Source: Liolophura sinensis
Lineage: Eukaryota > Mollusca > Polyplacophora > Chitonida > Chitonidae
Direction of reading: 5' to 3'
Assembly: GCF_032854445.1 (NCBI RefSeq)
Contig: NC_088302.1
Coordinates: 28,618,330-28,682,329, forward strand
Length of the DNA stretch: 64,000 nucleotides
The notes under the pieces were generated by a model, which made no database searches, was not told the origin of the DNA, and worked only from the letters and a program-made list of their open reading frames with translations. Below, piece by piece: positions 35,101 to 43,893 of the stretch. Within the stretch, counting starts at the first letter, position 1; every line of letters starts with the position of its first letter. The position numbers and the translations under genes were made by a program.

Positions 35101-38100
35101 GCCTCCTTGCTTGTTGTACAAACTGAATATTGTGACAACAACGTGCGGATGGTTGGGGTTTCCCCCGGTTTATGCTCAGCTTTTAGCGACAGTCTGATCA
35201 GATTATTATTATTATTTTCATTTTACCCCATTTCAGGTGCACAGCGTAATAAAGCTTTCCATGCATACAGCCAAATAGGCAAGCTGAAGACACGTTTAGT
35301 TATTGTGAGGTGGTACTCAAAGCTCTATATATCACACGGATGATATGTGTATATAATATCTGACAAAATGTCTTAGTTTAGAGGTCAGTATTTGAAAGTA
35401 TCACCCGACTTCAGCGTTGTGCAGTTTTACAAACTACTCATTCAGGCGAGCTACTGGTGTTCTCTGAATGCTTTAATTGTTTATCCCGTCAGCATATGGT
35501 ACTGGAGGGATTAGGTTATAACAATGTCTGTCCATCTGTCATTCTGCCTGTCCATGGGTCTCTCTTTATTCACAACCTGCTTGCAGTGTAAGCCTAACTG
35601 CTTCAAATAAAGATTTCATGTTTGGTATACAGGCTCATATTGTGATTAACTGGGCTCTCACGTAAACAGGGACTGTTTCAATAAAATTTCTGGTTTCTAA
35701 AGCAACAAACGGAAACAGCATTTCCTGAGCTTTGCACAAAGCAAGGCTGTTGTGCTTGGTGGAATTAATGTGTCACGCTCACTTCATGTTAGCATCATGG
35801 GTTTGTTAGGAGCAGTGCTCACAAACAATGATACAATTAACACTTACAATGGGACAAATGGTACACGCATGGAAACCATGGGAATCTGAAATTTGGTCAA
35901 CACGTGTTTATCGCTGTATGTATTCTAGCCGATGGCTGCCATACTTGATGGCTGCTGTTTGGGTGTGGCCTTCCTCGCTTCAGTCTCCTACATGTACATG
36001 TATGCCTGTCTGGAAGTGTCTTATAGCTCTTAAGCAGTTCATTAGCTTCAGGTGACAAACTATCTGGACACCTCTTATTCCAACACTTGACAACCAGTAT
36101 TCCCATACATCATCAGTGACATTATCAATATGGTCCATAAAGCTCACCTTACCATCCAAAGGATTAATTTAATAGTGGAGGGAAACACAACAGAATAAGT
36201 CAAAGAAAACTTTTGTAGATACTCAGTGTACATTTCCTTACGTTAAGTATCCAAAAACTATTTGCAGTACAGCAGCAGTTTTAATAGTTTTTTTACTGAA
36301 GTTTTTTTCATTTTTTTGTAGGCTTCAGTAGATACATATAGTATGATTGCTCATGGCTGTTCACATGTACTGGTATCCATTTCTGATAGGTTTTCCAAAT
36401 CAATGCAAAGTACCTTAAATGATTGTTTGAAAGAGTTCTTGCATGTGCTGTGACTAGATGCAGTGTCATGACTGGTTTGTGTGTAGCTTAACTGAAAACA
36501 GTGTCATGTCTGGCTCGTGTGTACTTTGACTGGATGTAGTGTCATGCTTGGTTTGTGTGTACCTTAAATAGATGCAGTGTCATGCCGGGTTTGTGGGTAC
36601 CTTAAATGGATGCAGTGTCATGCCTGGTTTGTGTGTACTGTGACTGGATGAAGTGTCATGCCTGGTTTGTGGGTACCTTAAATGAATGCAGTGTCATGCC
36701 TGGTTTGTGTGTACCTTAAATGGATGCAGTGTCATGCCAGGTTTTTGTGTACATTGAAAGGATGCAGTGTCATGTCTGGTTTGGGTGTACTTTGACTGGA
36801 AGCAGTGTCATGCCATGTTTGTGTGTACTGTGACTGGATGAAGTGTCATGCCTGGTTTGCATTGTACTGTGGTGGATGCAGTGCCATATCTGGTTTGGGT
36901 GTACTTTGACTGGAAGCAGTGTCATGCCAGGTTTGTGTGTAATGTGAGTGGATGCAGTGTCATGTCTGGTTTGTGTGTACTTTGACTGGAAGCAGTGTCA
37001 TGCCAGGGGTTTGTGTATACTGTGGTGGATGCAGTGCCATGTCTGGTTTGTATGTACTGTGACTGGATGCAGTGTCATGCCTGGTTTGTGTGTACTGTGA
37101 CTGGATGCAATGTCATGCCTGGTCTGTGTGTATTGCGACTGGAATCAGTGTAAATTGCCACACATGTCAAAATGACTAAGCAGTAAGACTCCTCTCATAA
37201 GACTAGAGACTATCACTTCATAATAACAGAAAAAGAGGAAATTTGCCAAATATCTTGCATTTTTCTGGAGAGTGGAAATACTAATTATTGGCATGATGTT
37301 GGGAATTTCAGATGGCTGTTTAACCTCAGAGGAAGGCTATCATATGTCACAATTCCATGAAACCACAGAGGTTTTGATGACAGACATGACACCAGAAGTG
37401 ATCCAGGCGTACATTGACACTGGAGAACCCATGTATGTAAACAGCTTCCAAAACTGTGTTCACACTCGTCATTTCTCAGCTCTGTATGTCAATATTTACA
37501 AGTATCAAAGTTACAGACTGTATTTTGAGCCATTTTATTCATTTTCAACAAAATAATGGCCATTTTTGTTTTCTTTTGTGAACTTTAAAATGTGACTGGA
37601 TTGTTTTAGTGGTACAGCACATTATGACAGCACAAACCAGTGGGCGACTTTGATTGCGAGAGTAAGACTTTCCAGAGTGCTTTGTTTAACAGGGCAAAAT
37701 CACGTCCCCCAGATTTTTTAATCTGTTATGATATAAAATGTAACCTGACAGTCATGCACCATAATTTTTTTGTGACAAACAACTGGTGAAGGGATTAGGA
37801 TGGTTTAAGGATAGCTTTCTCTACTTGTGCACACAGTTCTTACATTTTAAGGCTGATGTTTCATCATGGTTACTTACCTCAAAGTCGGGAGACCTTGGAT
37901 CCAACCTTGGTTGGGTCATACCAAAGGCCTAAGGGAAAATTAAAAATGGTCCTTAATGCTGTCTTGCTTTACACTCAGCAGTGAGAGGCTAGAGCAAGGA
38001 AACAGGACTGGCTGGCCTGGTATAAGTATAATGTGACTGGGTGAGGTGTCATGTCTAGTGTCTTTGGCATGATACTTCAGTGGGGGCAACATTTTGGCAG

Positions 38101-41093
38101 CAAGGACTCAACCCTGTCGCAAGGAAACATGGTGTATATACACACACATCTAATGACTCTGCTTCGTCATATGACAAATTGTTATTAAAAGTATGACATA
38201 AGGCCTCATGTGTACGTGGCTCAGTTGGTTAGCTCGCTAGCGCAGGGTAATGACCCAGGAGCCTCTCACCAATGCAGTGACTGTGAGTTCATGTCCAGCT
38301 CATGCTGTCTTCCTCTTTGGCCATACATGGGAAGGACTGCAGCAACCTACCGATGGTCGTGGATTTTCCCCCACTTTGATTCGTCATGGTTATTGCAGTT
38401 TTTTGGTACACTTTTTCTAAATTTGTATGATGTTTGTTTCATTATTGTGCTGGAACACACCACTCTAAATTACATATCAGTATGGCATGATTTCATCATT
38501 ATTTTATTTATTTATTTATTTGACTGTTATTTAACATTTTACTGGAGAAGTTTTCATTCCGTTTCATGAATGGAGCAAACAGAAGTGCCCATGGTAAACC
38601 ACCATGATTGACGTTATGGTCACTGCAGCATTCGCCTGGTAAACCAGCAGTATTCTAGATTGATATGGAACATGTTTAATCATTGTAACTTTATTATTCT
38701 TTCAGGACACATTACCTCAGTGTAGTATGGTGAATGTTTTCATCATGGTAGAACTTCATTATCGTAGACATCTCATGTTTTCCCCTGTAGGGGCCTCCAT
38801 GGCTCAGTTTGTTAGTGCGCTAGTGCAGCATAATGACCCTGGAGCCTCTCACCAGTGTGGTCAATGTGAGTTCAAGTCCAGCTTATGCTGGCTTCCTCTC
38901 TGTTTGTGGGAAGGTCTGTCAGCAGCCTGTGGGAAGGGCTGGCCGCCGTTGTATAAGTAAAATATTCTTGAGTACGGTGTAAAACGCCAATCAAATAAAT
39001 AAATAAATTTTCCCCTGTATAGTCTGAGGTGCTGTTTATCTTTTACCCACGACTACACTTCTTCTAACAATATGAAATATACAGAGAGGTTCTTTGGCAT
39101 GTGTTCTTCACAGTGTTTTTCTGAACCAATGTTATTAAAGAAGTGATGGAAATTAATTCACACTCAGTGTACCATCTCACACTCTAGTTACATATATCCT
39201 TTGGTTAGGGCTACGTTTCGACTGAGTGGAACATAATACAAATTCACCTCAGTTAATTTTAAACACCATCAGTGTGTTATTCCAGAACCATTTTACTCTT
39301 TGCTTTTAGAAAATAGAGCTCTTAAGTGGATGTATTGAATAATGGCCTGTCCATCCACTCTTGCAGGCAGTTGCACTTGATGCACACTGCAAACTGCATT
39401 TCATTTTTCTCTCTGATAATTATCTTGCGTAATGGTTTGAACATAGAAGATTGCAAAAATTCATTGGGTCAAACTTTTTTTGTTTGTTTTTTTGTTTTTG
39501 TTTTTTTTTTGCTCTAGCTATGTTTTTTCTTGCCTCTGTCATACTGCATTACGCTGTTGCTAATGGTTTAGTCACTGGTAATGGTGTGACCTCATTTTTA
39601 CTCTACGACCTCTGTCACTAATGTGAAAGATGGGGTGACCACCTTGTGCTTTAGTGGTGGACTTAGTTTATCGATGAATGGTATGTGTCACAGAAGTTAC
39701 TCTTCATCAATTCTGACTCAGCCTGGTAATCTGCCATCAAACACAAAATTTCTGTATGACTCAAACGATGCCATGGATGTACAACTGGGATTGGAATCAT
39801 GTGATCCTGCACTGGAGTTTTCTCTTGTTCCAGCAGGTTTCTCTAGCTGACTGAGTCAAACTGGAAGCTGTCAGCTGGTGATTCAGCCCTGGGCGCTGAT
39901 CATCGCATGTTGTCAGATCAGGGAACAGTTAAGGTCAACGTAACCTGCTGAGGTGAAGGCGGCCTTCAGGCTGTAGCATTAGCATCAAGACTACCCTTAC
40001 AAAAACTACCTCAACAGATAACCCAATAAACCCGCCCAGTTTTAACAGATTTTCTTCAACTCATTCAGGCCACGTTCATTTCACTGCATGGGATGCATGT
40101 TCCTTTCACCGAATCAGGGTGACATGAATTTCTTTGTGAATGCGCCAAATCTATTAATAAATAGTGACTGAAAGATTGCTGTAATGTTACTTAATTTGTT
40201 CTCAGAAATTATAAATAAAAGGTAAATATAAATTTTAATTACAAAAATGTAATGTACTGTTAATGTACTGTACACATGTCGAACACTGCCAATACAGTTT
40301 GATTTCCCCTGGATTCCATCAGTGATTCCCACATGATATGATCTCGAGCTAACTGTATTGACCAAGGTGCAGTTTTGTTTCCCTTATTCCCTTTGTTTCC
40401 CACTGCTTTCCTTATGATGTGATCTCAAGCGGAGTGTGTCCAGTAAACGAGTGTGGTGCAGTTTGGTTTCTTCTGAGTTCCTACATTGGTTTCCTCTGGG
40501 TTCCTACATTGATTTCCTCGTGTTGTGATCTCTGGTCAAGTGTCAAGTACCAGAGTGAGATGTAGTTTGGTTTCTCCGAGATTTCCACAAAGGTATCCTT
40601 ATGATATGATTTTGAGCTAAATGTATCAAGTACCTGAGAAAGGCTTAGTTTGGTTTCTCCAAGGTTCCTACACTTGTCTCCTCATTAAATTATCACAAGC
40701 TAAGTACACCAACAACCAGAGTGTGATGCAGTTAACACTAGGTTTCCTCATAATATGATCATGAACTAATCAAAAAAGCAAGATGCGGTTCGGTTTCTCC
40801 TGGTTTCATCACGATATGATCATGAACCACATGAATCAAGTAGTTTGGTTTCCCCCAGGTTCCAACATCAGCTTCCTCATGATATTTATCTCAAGCGTCA
40901 GTCAAACAATAAATGTATAGTGTTGTTCTTTTCTCTTCACAGGGACAAGGCCGGTGGGTACGGGATACAGGCTTTAGGGTCTACCTTGGTGGAAGGAATT
41001 AAGGGAGATTATTTCAATGTGATGGGATTTCCAGTGTTCAGATTTGCCAAGGAACTTGTCAGCTTGTATGGACAGCCTAACAAAGAGACATAG
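29096..41093 (+). CDS. ASMTL: Maf-type nucleoside triphosphate pyrophosphatase, ASMTL N-domain ortholog (whole gene, six exons)
   Basis: Maf/HAM1-fold house-cleaning enzyme expected to hydrolyse dTTP, UTP and modified pyrimidine nucleotides to monophosphate and pyrophosphate. Exons are 29,096-29,185, 31,638-31,775, 33,424-33,527, 34,544-34,602, 37,312-37,432 and 40,943-41,093. All five introns obey GT..AG and the joined frame gives 220 aa, the usual length for a complete Maf domain. Family motifs present are LASGSPRR (residues 16-23), YIGADTVV with the catalytic-type Asp86, [14 protein letters not shown], the acidic FHETTEVLM strand, and [12 protein letters not shown] (172-183). It aligns along its length with residues 1 to about 220 of human ASMTL but stops there, so the C-terminal O-methyltransferase-like domain is absent. 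An open frame extends upstream of the chosen ATG to 28,790, but homologues start near [13 protein letters not shown]. Confidence 0.96.
29285..29593 (-). mobile_element. SINE family A in Maf intron 1
   Basis: Tail TTATTTATTTATTTGATTG and body GGCCAGCATTATGGTGGGAG on the plus strand, head GGGGCCTCCGTGGCCGAGGG on the minus strand. A 21-bp tandem duplication (ACTCGAACTCACAGTG, twice) and about 50 bp of extra sequence interrupt the head region. Confidence 0.82.
30190..30610. repeat. degenerate GATGTCAAGTTTT-rich region in Maf intron 1
   Basis: Variants of AACTTGATGTCAAGTTTTAA recur at irregular spacing (near 30,235, 30,285, 30,335, 30,360 and 30,540-30,580), some in inverted orientation. This may be an ancient tandem or fold-back repeat; edges are approximate. 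Confidence 0.5.
31058..31500. repeat. 31-bp minisatellite in Maf intron 1, about 14 copies
   Basis: Units of GGGCATTTTGGTAGCGGGAG plus TTCTGGCTAGT are repeated head to tail with G-rich variants (TACCAGG, TATCGGG). It ends about 140 bp before exon 2. Confidence 0.9.
31638..31775 (+). CDS. ASMTL: Maf gene exon 2
   Basis: Residues 31-76, [20 protein letters not shown] through [12 protein letters not shown]. Human has GLRFEVVPSKFKEKLDK. Acceptor TTTTGCAG, donor AAAAG/GTAATT, phase 0. Confidence 0.95.
31945..32162. mobile_element. 218-bp MITE with 28-bp terminal inverted repeats
   Basis: Left end GGCCTCGGGGTCTCAAAACG followed by ATCTTAGA; right end, reversed, GGCCCCTGGATCACAAAGCG followed by ATCTTAGA. 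The arms match at about 22 of 28 positions. No coding sequence fits inside. A target duplication was not evident, so the superfamily is unassigned. Confidence 0.68.
32163..32430 (+). mobile_element. SINE family C in Maf intron 2
   Basis: Core GGTGTCTTCAGCATGATACT and GAGGCAGCAGCATTTCGG, ending in CACTGAAAAATTGCTAAGTA and AAACCCAAAGCATACATACA. That last part is the same 3' domain as family B. It abuts the 218-bp MITE, which may have inserted into its 5' part. Confidence 0.68.
32920..33324. mobile_element. 405-bp MITE with about 60-bp inverted repeats and 9-bp duplication
   Basis: Flanked by exact AGTTCTTAT at 32,911-32,919 and 33,325-33,333. The left arm CTTACTCCCTACAGTGCATG ... TTTACATCACTGCCACCAA is mirrored by the right arm TTGGTGGCAGTGATGTAAAG ... 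GCATGCCCTGTAAGCAGTATG over about 60 bp at roughly 85% identity. A 9-bp duplication with long arms fits Mutator-like (MULE) elements. The interior has no transposase, so it is non-autonomous. Confidence 0.8.
33424..33527 (+). CDS. ASMTL: Maf gene exon 3
   Basis: Residues 77-110 plus two bases, [20 protein letters not shown] through NAFETLS. It holds the GADTVV motif with Asp86. Acceptor GTTTCAG, donor AA/GTGAGT. Confidence 0.95.
33528..34543 (+). other. Maf intron 3
   Basis: Intron of 1,016 bp ending in TATCTCCAG. No named repeat recognised. Confidence 0.5.
34544..34602 (+). CDS. ASMTL: Maf gene exon 4
   Basis: Residues 111 (split Lys) to 130, [19 protein letters not shown]. This is the conserved SGR-H-V-TGV strand of Maf proteins. 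Donor GCAG/GTAAGA. Confidence 0.94.
35003..35172 (+). mobile_element. SINE family A, 5' part, in Maf intron 4
   Basis: Head GGGCCTCCGTGGCCTAGTGA with AGGAGCCTCTCACCAATGCA, then a diverged body to GGTTTCCCCCGGTTTA. The typical tail is missing. Confidence 0.72.
36455..37150. repeat. 38-bp minisatellite in Maf intron 4, about 18 copies
   Basis: Units of GGATGCAGTGTCATGCCTGG plus TTTGTGTGTACTGTGACT with many point variants (TACCTTAAAT, TACTTTGACT). It ends about 160 bp before exon 5. Confidence 0.9.
37312..37432 (+). CDS. ASMTL: Maf gene exon 5
   Basis: Residues 131 (split Asp) to 170 plus two bases: [20 protein letters not shown] through YIDTGEP and AT. Human has VSEFYEETKVKF ... HSGEPM. Acceptor GAATTTCAG, donor AT/GTATGT. 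Confidence 0.94.
37873..38198 (+). mobile_element. SINE family C in Maf intron 5
   Basis: Contains GGATCCAACCTTGGTTGGGT, GTCTTTGGCATGATACTTCA, GGGGGCAACATTTTGGCAGC and a 3' domain with TTCGTCATATGACAAATTGT. It is diverged from the 32.2-kb copy and immediately followed by a family-A SINE. Confidence 0.68.
38202..38380 (+). mobile_element. SINE family A, 3'-truncated, in Maf intron 5
   Basis: tRNA-like head with A-box-like TGGCTCAGTTGG, AGGAGCCTCTCACCAATGCA and B-box-like GAGTTCATGTCC, then the body to GATGGTCGTGGATTTTCCCC. Confidence 0.78.
38790..39007 (+). mobile_element. SINE family A with exact 12-bp target duplication
   Basis: Flanked by TTTTCCCCTGTA at 38,778-38,789 and 39,008-39,019. 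Head GGGGCCTCCATGGCTCAGTT, B-box-like GAGTTCAAGTCC, tail TTGAGTACGGTGTAAAACGC then CAATCAAATAAATAAATAAA. It lacks about 55 bp of the central body relative to the 43.6-kb copy. Confidence 0.92.
40330..40900. repeat. degenerate 85-90 bp repeat in Maf intron 5
   Basis: About six diverged units, each with ATGATATGATC-like, AAGTACCAGAGTG, GCAGTTTGGTTTCTCC and AGGTTCCTACA segments. It runs up to the acceptor of exon 6. Confidence 0.65.
40943..41093 (+). CDS. ASMTL: Maf gene exon 6 (C-terminus)
   Basis: Residues 171 (split Met) to 220: [20 protein letters not shown], then [29 protein letters not shown] and TAG. It holds the GGYGIQ substrate loop and the G-D-x-x-N-V-x-G-x-P motif of the family. Acceptor CTCTTCACAG. 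Confidence 0.96.
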
Positions 41094-41604
41094 TTACCCT
41101 GGAGGTCAGGTAGTGACTTGTTACCATTGAGGTATGGCAATCCGGCTATTCTATGATGTGTGGATCACCATGACCTCTGTCAGATACAGCAGGGAGCCCT
41201 GACAGCACCTTGTGGGCCCTGATGAACAAGTGTCTACACAGACCAGTGAAGAGAGTGTGATAGCATCCTACCAATCTCTTACTGGTAATCCCTGATAATC
41301 TTAATTTATCCAGTTTTTAGCACTTCCATTTTATCACTCATTTGACACTTTCATCATTACAACTGCCAATTAGCTACAGAAAAGGAAAGCAAGCTAAAAA
41401 GATGTAAGAAAAATTGCTGATTGTTTCTGAAATGCATTTTCATGATGAGAGACCTTGATTATACATATACATGCCTACAAACTGCTTGGTATTAATGTTA
41501 AAGCGGTTTTTAAACCTCATAAAGCTCTTTAAAAAAATTTTTTTTTAAAAATATGTAATGTTTTCATTGATGCATTCTTACCACATTGTGAGAATAAGCC
41601 TACT
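41094..41604 (+). other. Maf 3' flank, probable 3' UTR
   Basis: No close canonical poly(A) signal was found. The first plus-strand AATAAA I noticed is at 42,374-42,379, beyond a SINE, so the transcript end is uncertain. Confidence 0.35.
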
Positions 41605-41607
41605 TAA

Positions 41608-41816
41608 CTACATTCAAGAATATTTCACTTATACATGTACGATGGCGACCAGCATTATGGTGGAAGGAAACCGGGCAGAGTCGGGGGAAACCTACAACCA
41701 TCCACAGGTCGCTGACAGAGAGGCCAAAGATGATGCCCTTGAACTCACAGCGACCACATTGGTGAGAGGCTCTTCAGTCTTTGTGCCGGGCCGGCGCATT
41801 AACCACAGAGGCTCCG
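41608..41816 (-). mobile_element. SINE family A, partial
   Basis: CACTTATACATGTACGATGG, CAGCATTATGGTGGAAGGAA, CTGACAGAGAGGCC, AACTCACAGCGACCACATTG and GCATTAACCACAGAGGCTCC follow the family order in minus orientation. The poly-A-type tail is missing, and the body has a short deletion around the GGAAGCCAGCATG stretch. Confidence 0.8.
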
Positions 41817-42639
41817 TCTGATTTTTAGTTTTGGGCAGATTTTTACTTGTACATGTATGTACCTTAATAGAGGAGTTTTGAGTTCGAACTCTTTTGTCAT
41901 CAATAGTGAAATCAGTCCTACTGTGTCATGTTAATTGTGAAAATGTTAGGCAACCTTTGCTGACATTAATTTACTAATCACCTGTCTCACCCTTTCCCAG
42001 AGGCACAAATGACGCCTCTCTCCTTTAGGAACTTCTCAAGTTCACAATCATTGATTCTCAATCTTCTCTTTCATTTCTCCACTTTAAATTACTTTTTATG
42101 ACACTTTTTTCAGACACCCATGTTATAGCAAAAATAACTATCTTTTAATAGCTAACATTTTTGACAGGTTGCACAATACAGTTGGACTTTTTCTACCTTC
42201 AGCGATAAAAGAGTTCGAACTCCAAACTCCTCTATTCTTCAACCTTTTCTATCACTTCTGCAACCAATATTTTGAACGTTTTGAGAGAATTGTGGGTTGT
42301 AGAGAAAAAATGTGCACAGCTTTATGAAGCTTGCATCTTTAATGACACAGACAAATCATTTTAGCTTCATTTTAATAAATGTGTGTATGAACTCCTCTGA
42401 AAAAGATTTACAGTGTTATCCTGCGTATTTATGCATTTTATTACTTTCCTCAACATGAGTTCAGATAGCATTTGCTTGTAACATAGTTGCATGTCAAAAA
42501 GTCTTGTTTTTCTCCATGTACATGTATAAGTAAAAGGTTGCAAAGCATCCATGTGATGGCTTTTTTCTATTCATTTTGTTTTATATCTCACCTGTACAAT
42601 GTACAAGCATAACTAATGTTGTACCTGAGCATCAGGGTC

Positions 42640-42760
42640 TAATAACGTTCAGAGCAATGTTCAGGTAAATGTGCAATCTTAAAAAGTATGTATTGAGGTC
42701 AGAGTTTGCACACGCGTAGAGCACAATAACGCGAGGGTGATGTGCCATCATTGATGAACT
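42640..42760. repeat. degenerate ~95-bp repeat, copy 1 of 3
   Basis: AGGTAAATGTGCAATC, AAAAAGTATGTATTGAGG, GTTTGCACACG and GGGTGATGT correspond to segments of the copies at 43,406-43,505 and 43,574-43,955. A MITE now separates it from the second copy, and a SINE splits the third. Confidence 0.5.
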
Positions 42761-42830
42761 GTATGCATATTAATTACCTCAACTGACAAAATTTACCGCT
42801 TACGTCATTGTGGATTAGAATTGGTGTTAA

Positions 42831-43405
42831 AGGAGAAGAAAACTTAAAAGCATGACACTATAGGCTGAAAAGAGCACATTTTTTTTCTATCTGGTGGTGC
42901 CTGCTGCATAATTTTGAAATTTTTCCTCGCCATACACGTAAAGCCTAAAATGGCAAAGCTGGCATAAATCGCTGAGTTGATCGCGTCCTCCATCTTTAAC
43001 ACCCTGTAATTTATGCTGGGGGTGTGTTGCCTCTCAGCCAATGAGAGTCTTTAAAACTGTCGGCTTGTTCGCGTAAACTCGGAACCTACTTCCAACATTC
43101 CAGTTTCCCGATTGTCAAGCAGAAAATGAACTGTACTGTTCGCTACCTTCTGGGAAGAAGCGTTCTACTGGAAATGTACGAACTGCACTTCGGTGGTTTC
43201 CGACGGCAATTCCCCTCCTAACACAAAAGACTTTAGGACTAGTGTTTAGGCGAAATGGAGTGGCCCACTGTGTATTTTGGCGCTGACTTTATTTATAATT
43301 TATCAAATTGAGATACATTTTACAATTTTTTTTATAGCATGCACCTGCGAGGAAATGCATACCCTTTTCAATGGTATTTGATTAATATTTAAATTTTCTT
43401 CTCCT
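42831..43405. mobile_element. 575-bp T2/Kolobok-type MITE bounded by TTAA
   Basis: TTAA at 42,827-42,830 and 43,406-43,409 flanks matching termini AGGAGAAGAAAACTT (left) and AGGAGAAGAAAATTT (right, reversed). TTAA followed by AGGRR is the signature of T2-type MITEs, which belong with Kolobok transposons. The GC-richer interior has no transposase, so it is non-autonomous. The next bases outside (GGTG on both sides) are probably coincidental. Confidence 0.8.
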
Positions 43406-43612
43406 TTAAGGTGAATGTAAGGGGTGGTATCTAAAAAGTACTGCATATATTGAGCTGAGGTTTTGCATACATTTAAAACACATTAACACCTGGGGGATGT
43501 TGCTTCGTCGATCTTTTGTGTTGAGGTATGTACTGCCAAGAACAAATAGTCTCTTTTGCATAATAGAATCAATGTTAAGGTAAATATTAGGGGTGGTATC
43601 TCATAAAAATAC

Positions 43613-43883
43613 TGGGGGCCTGCGTGGTTCAGTTGGTTTGCGCACTAGCGCACCGTAATGACCCAGGAGTCTCTCACCAATGTGGTTGCTGTGAGTTCAA
43701 GTCCAGCTCATGCTGGCTTCCTCTCCAGTCGTACGTGGGAAGGTCTGGCAGCAACCTGCGGATGATTGTGGGTTTCACCTGGGCTCTGCCCGGTTTCCAC
43801 CCACAATAATGCTGGTCACCGTCGTATAAGTGGAATATTCTTGAGTACGGCGTAAAACACCAATCAAATAAATAAGTAAATAA
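43613..43883 (+). mobile_element. SINE family A, reference full-length copy with target duplication
   Basis: Flanked by ATAAAAATAC at 43,603-43,612 and 43,884-43,893. Head TGGGGGCCTGCGTGGTTCAG with A-box-like TGGTTCAGTTGG; AGGAGTCTCTCACCAATGTG; B-box-like GAGTTCAAGTCC; body CTCATGCTGGCTTCCTCTCC, CAGCAACCTGCGGATGATTG and GGGCTCTGCCCGGTTTCC; tail CGTATAAGTGGAATATTCTT and GAGTACGGCGTAAAACACCA, then (AAAT)n. About 271 bp. It split an older degenerate repeat whose halves lie on either side. Confidence 0.94.
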
Positions 43884-43893
43884 ATAAAAATAC

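Noticed and set aside
38505-38640. Another family-A SINE
   Set aside because: Only a TTTATTTATTTATTTGACTG tail is convincing; the following sequence does not follow the family body.
43613-43720. Possible tRNA gene (A and B box motifs)
   Set aside because: The boxes belong to the head of a tRNA-derived SINE with target duplications; no cloverleaf with paired acceptor arms can be drawn. The same holds for the other SINE heads.
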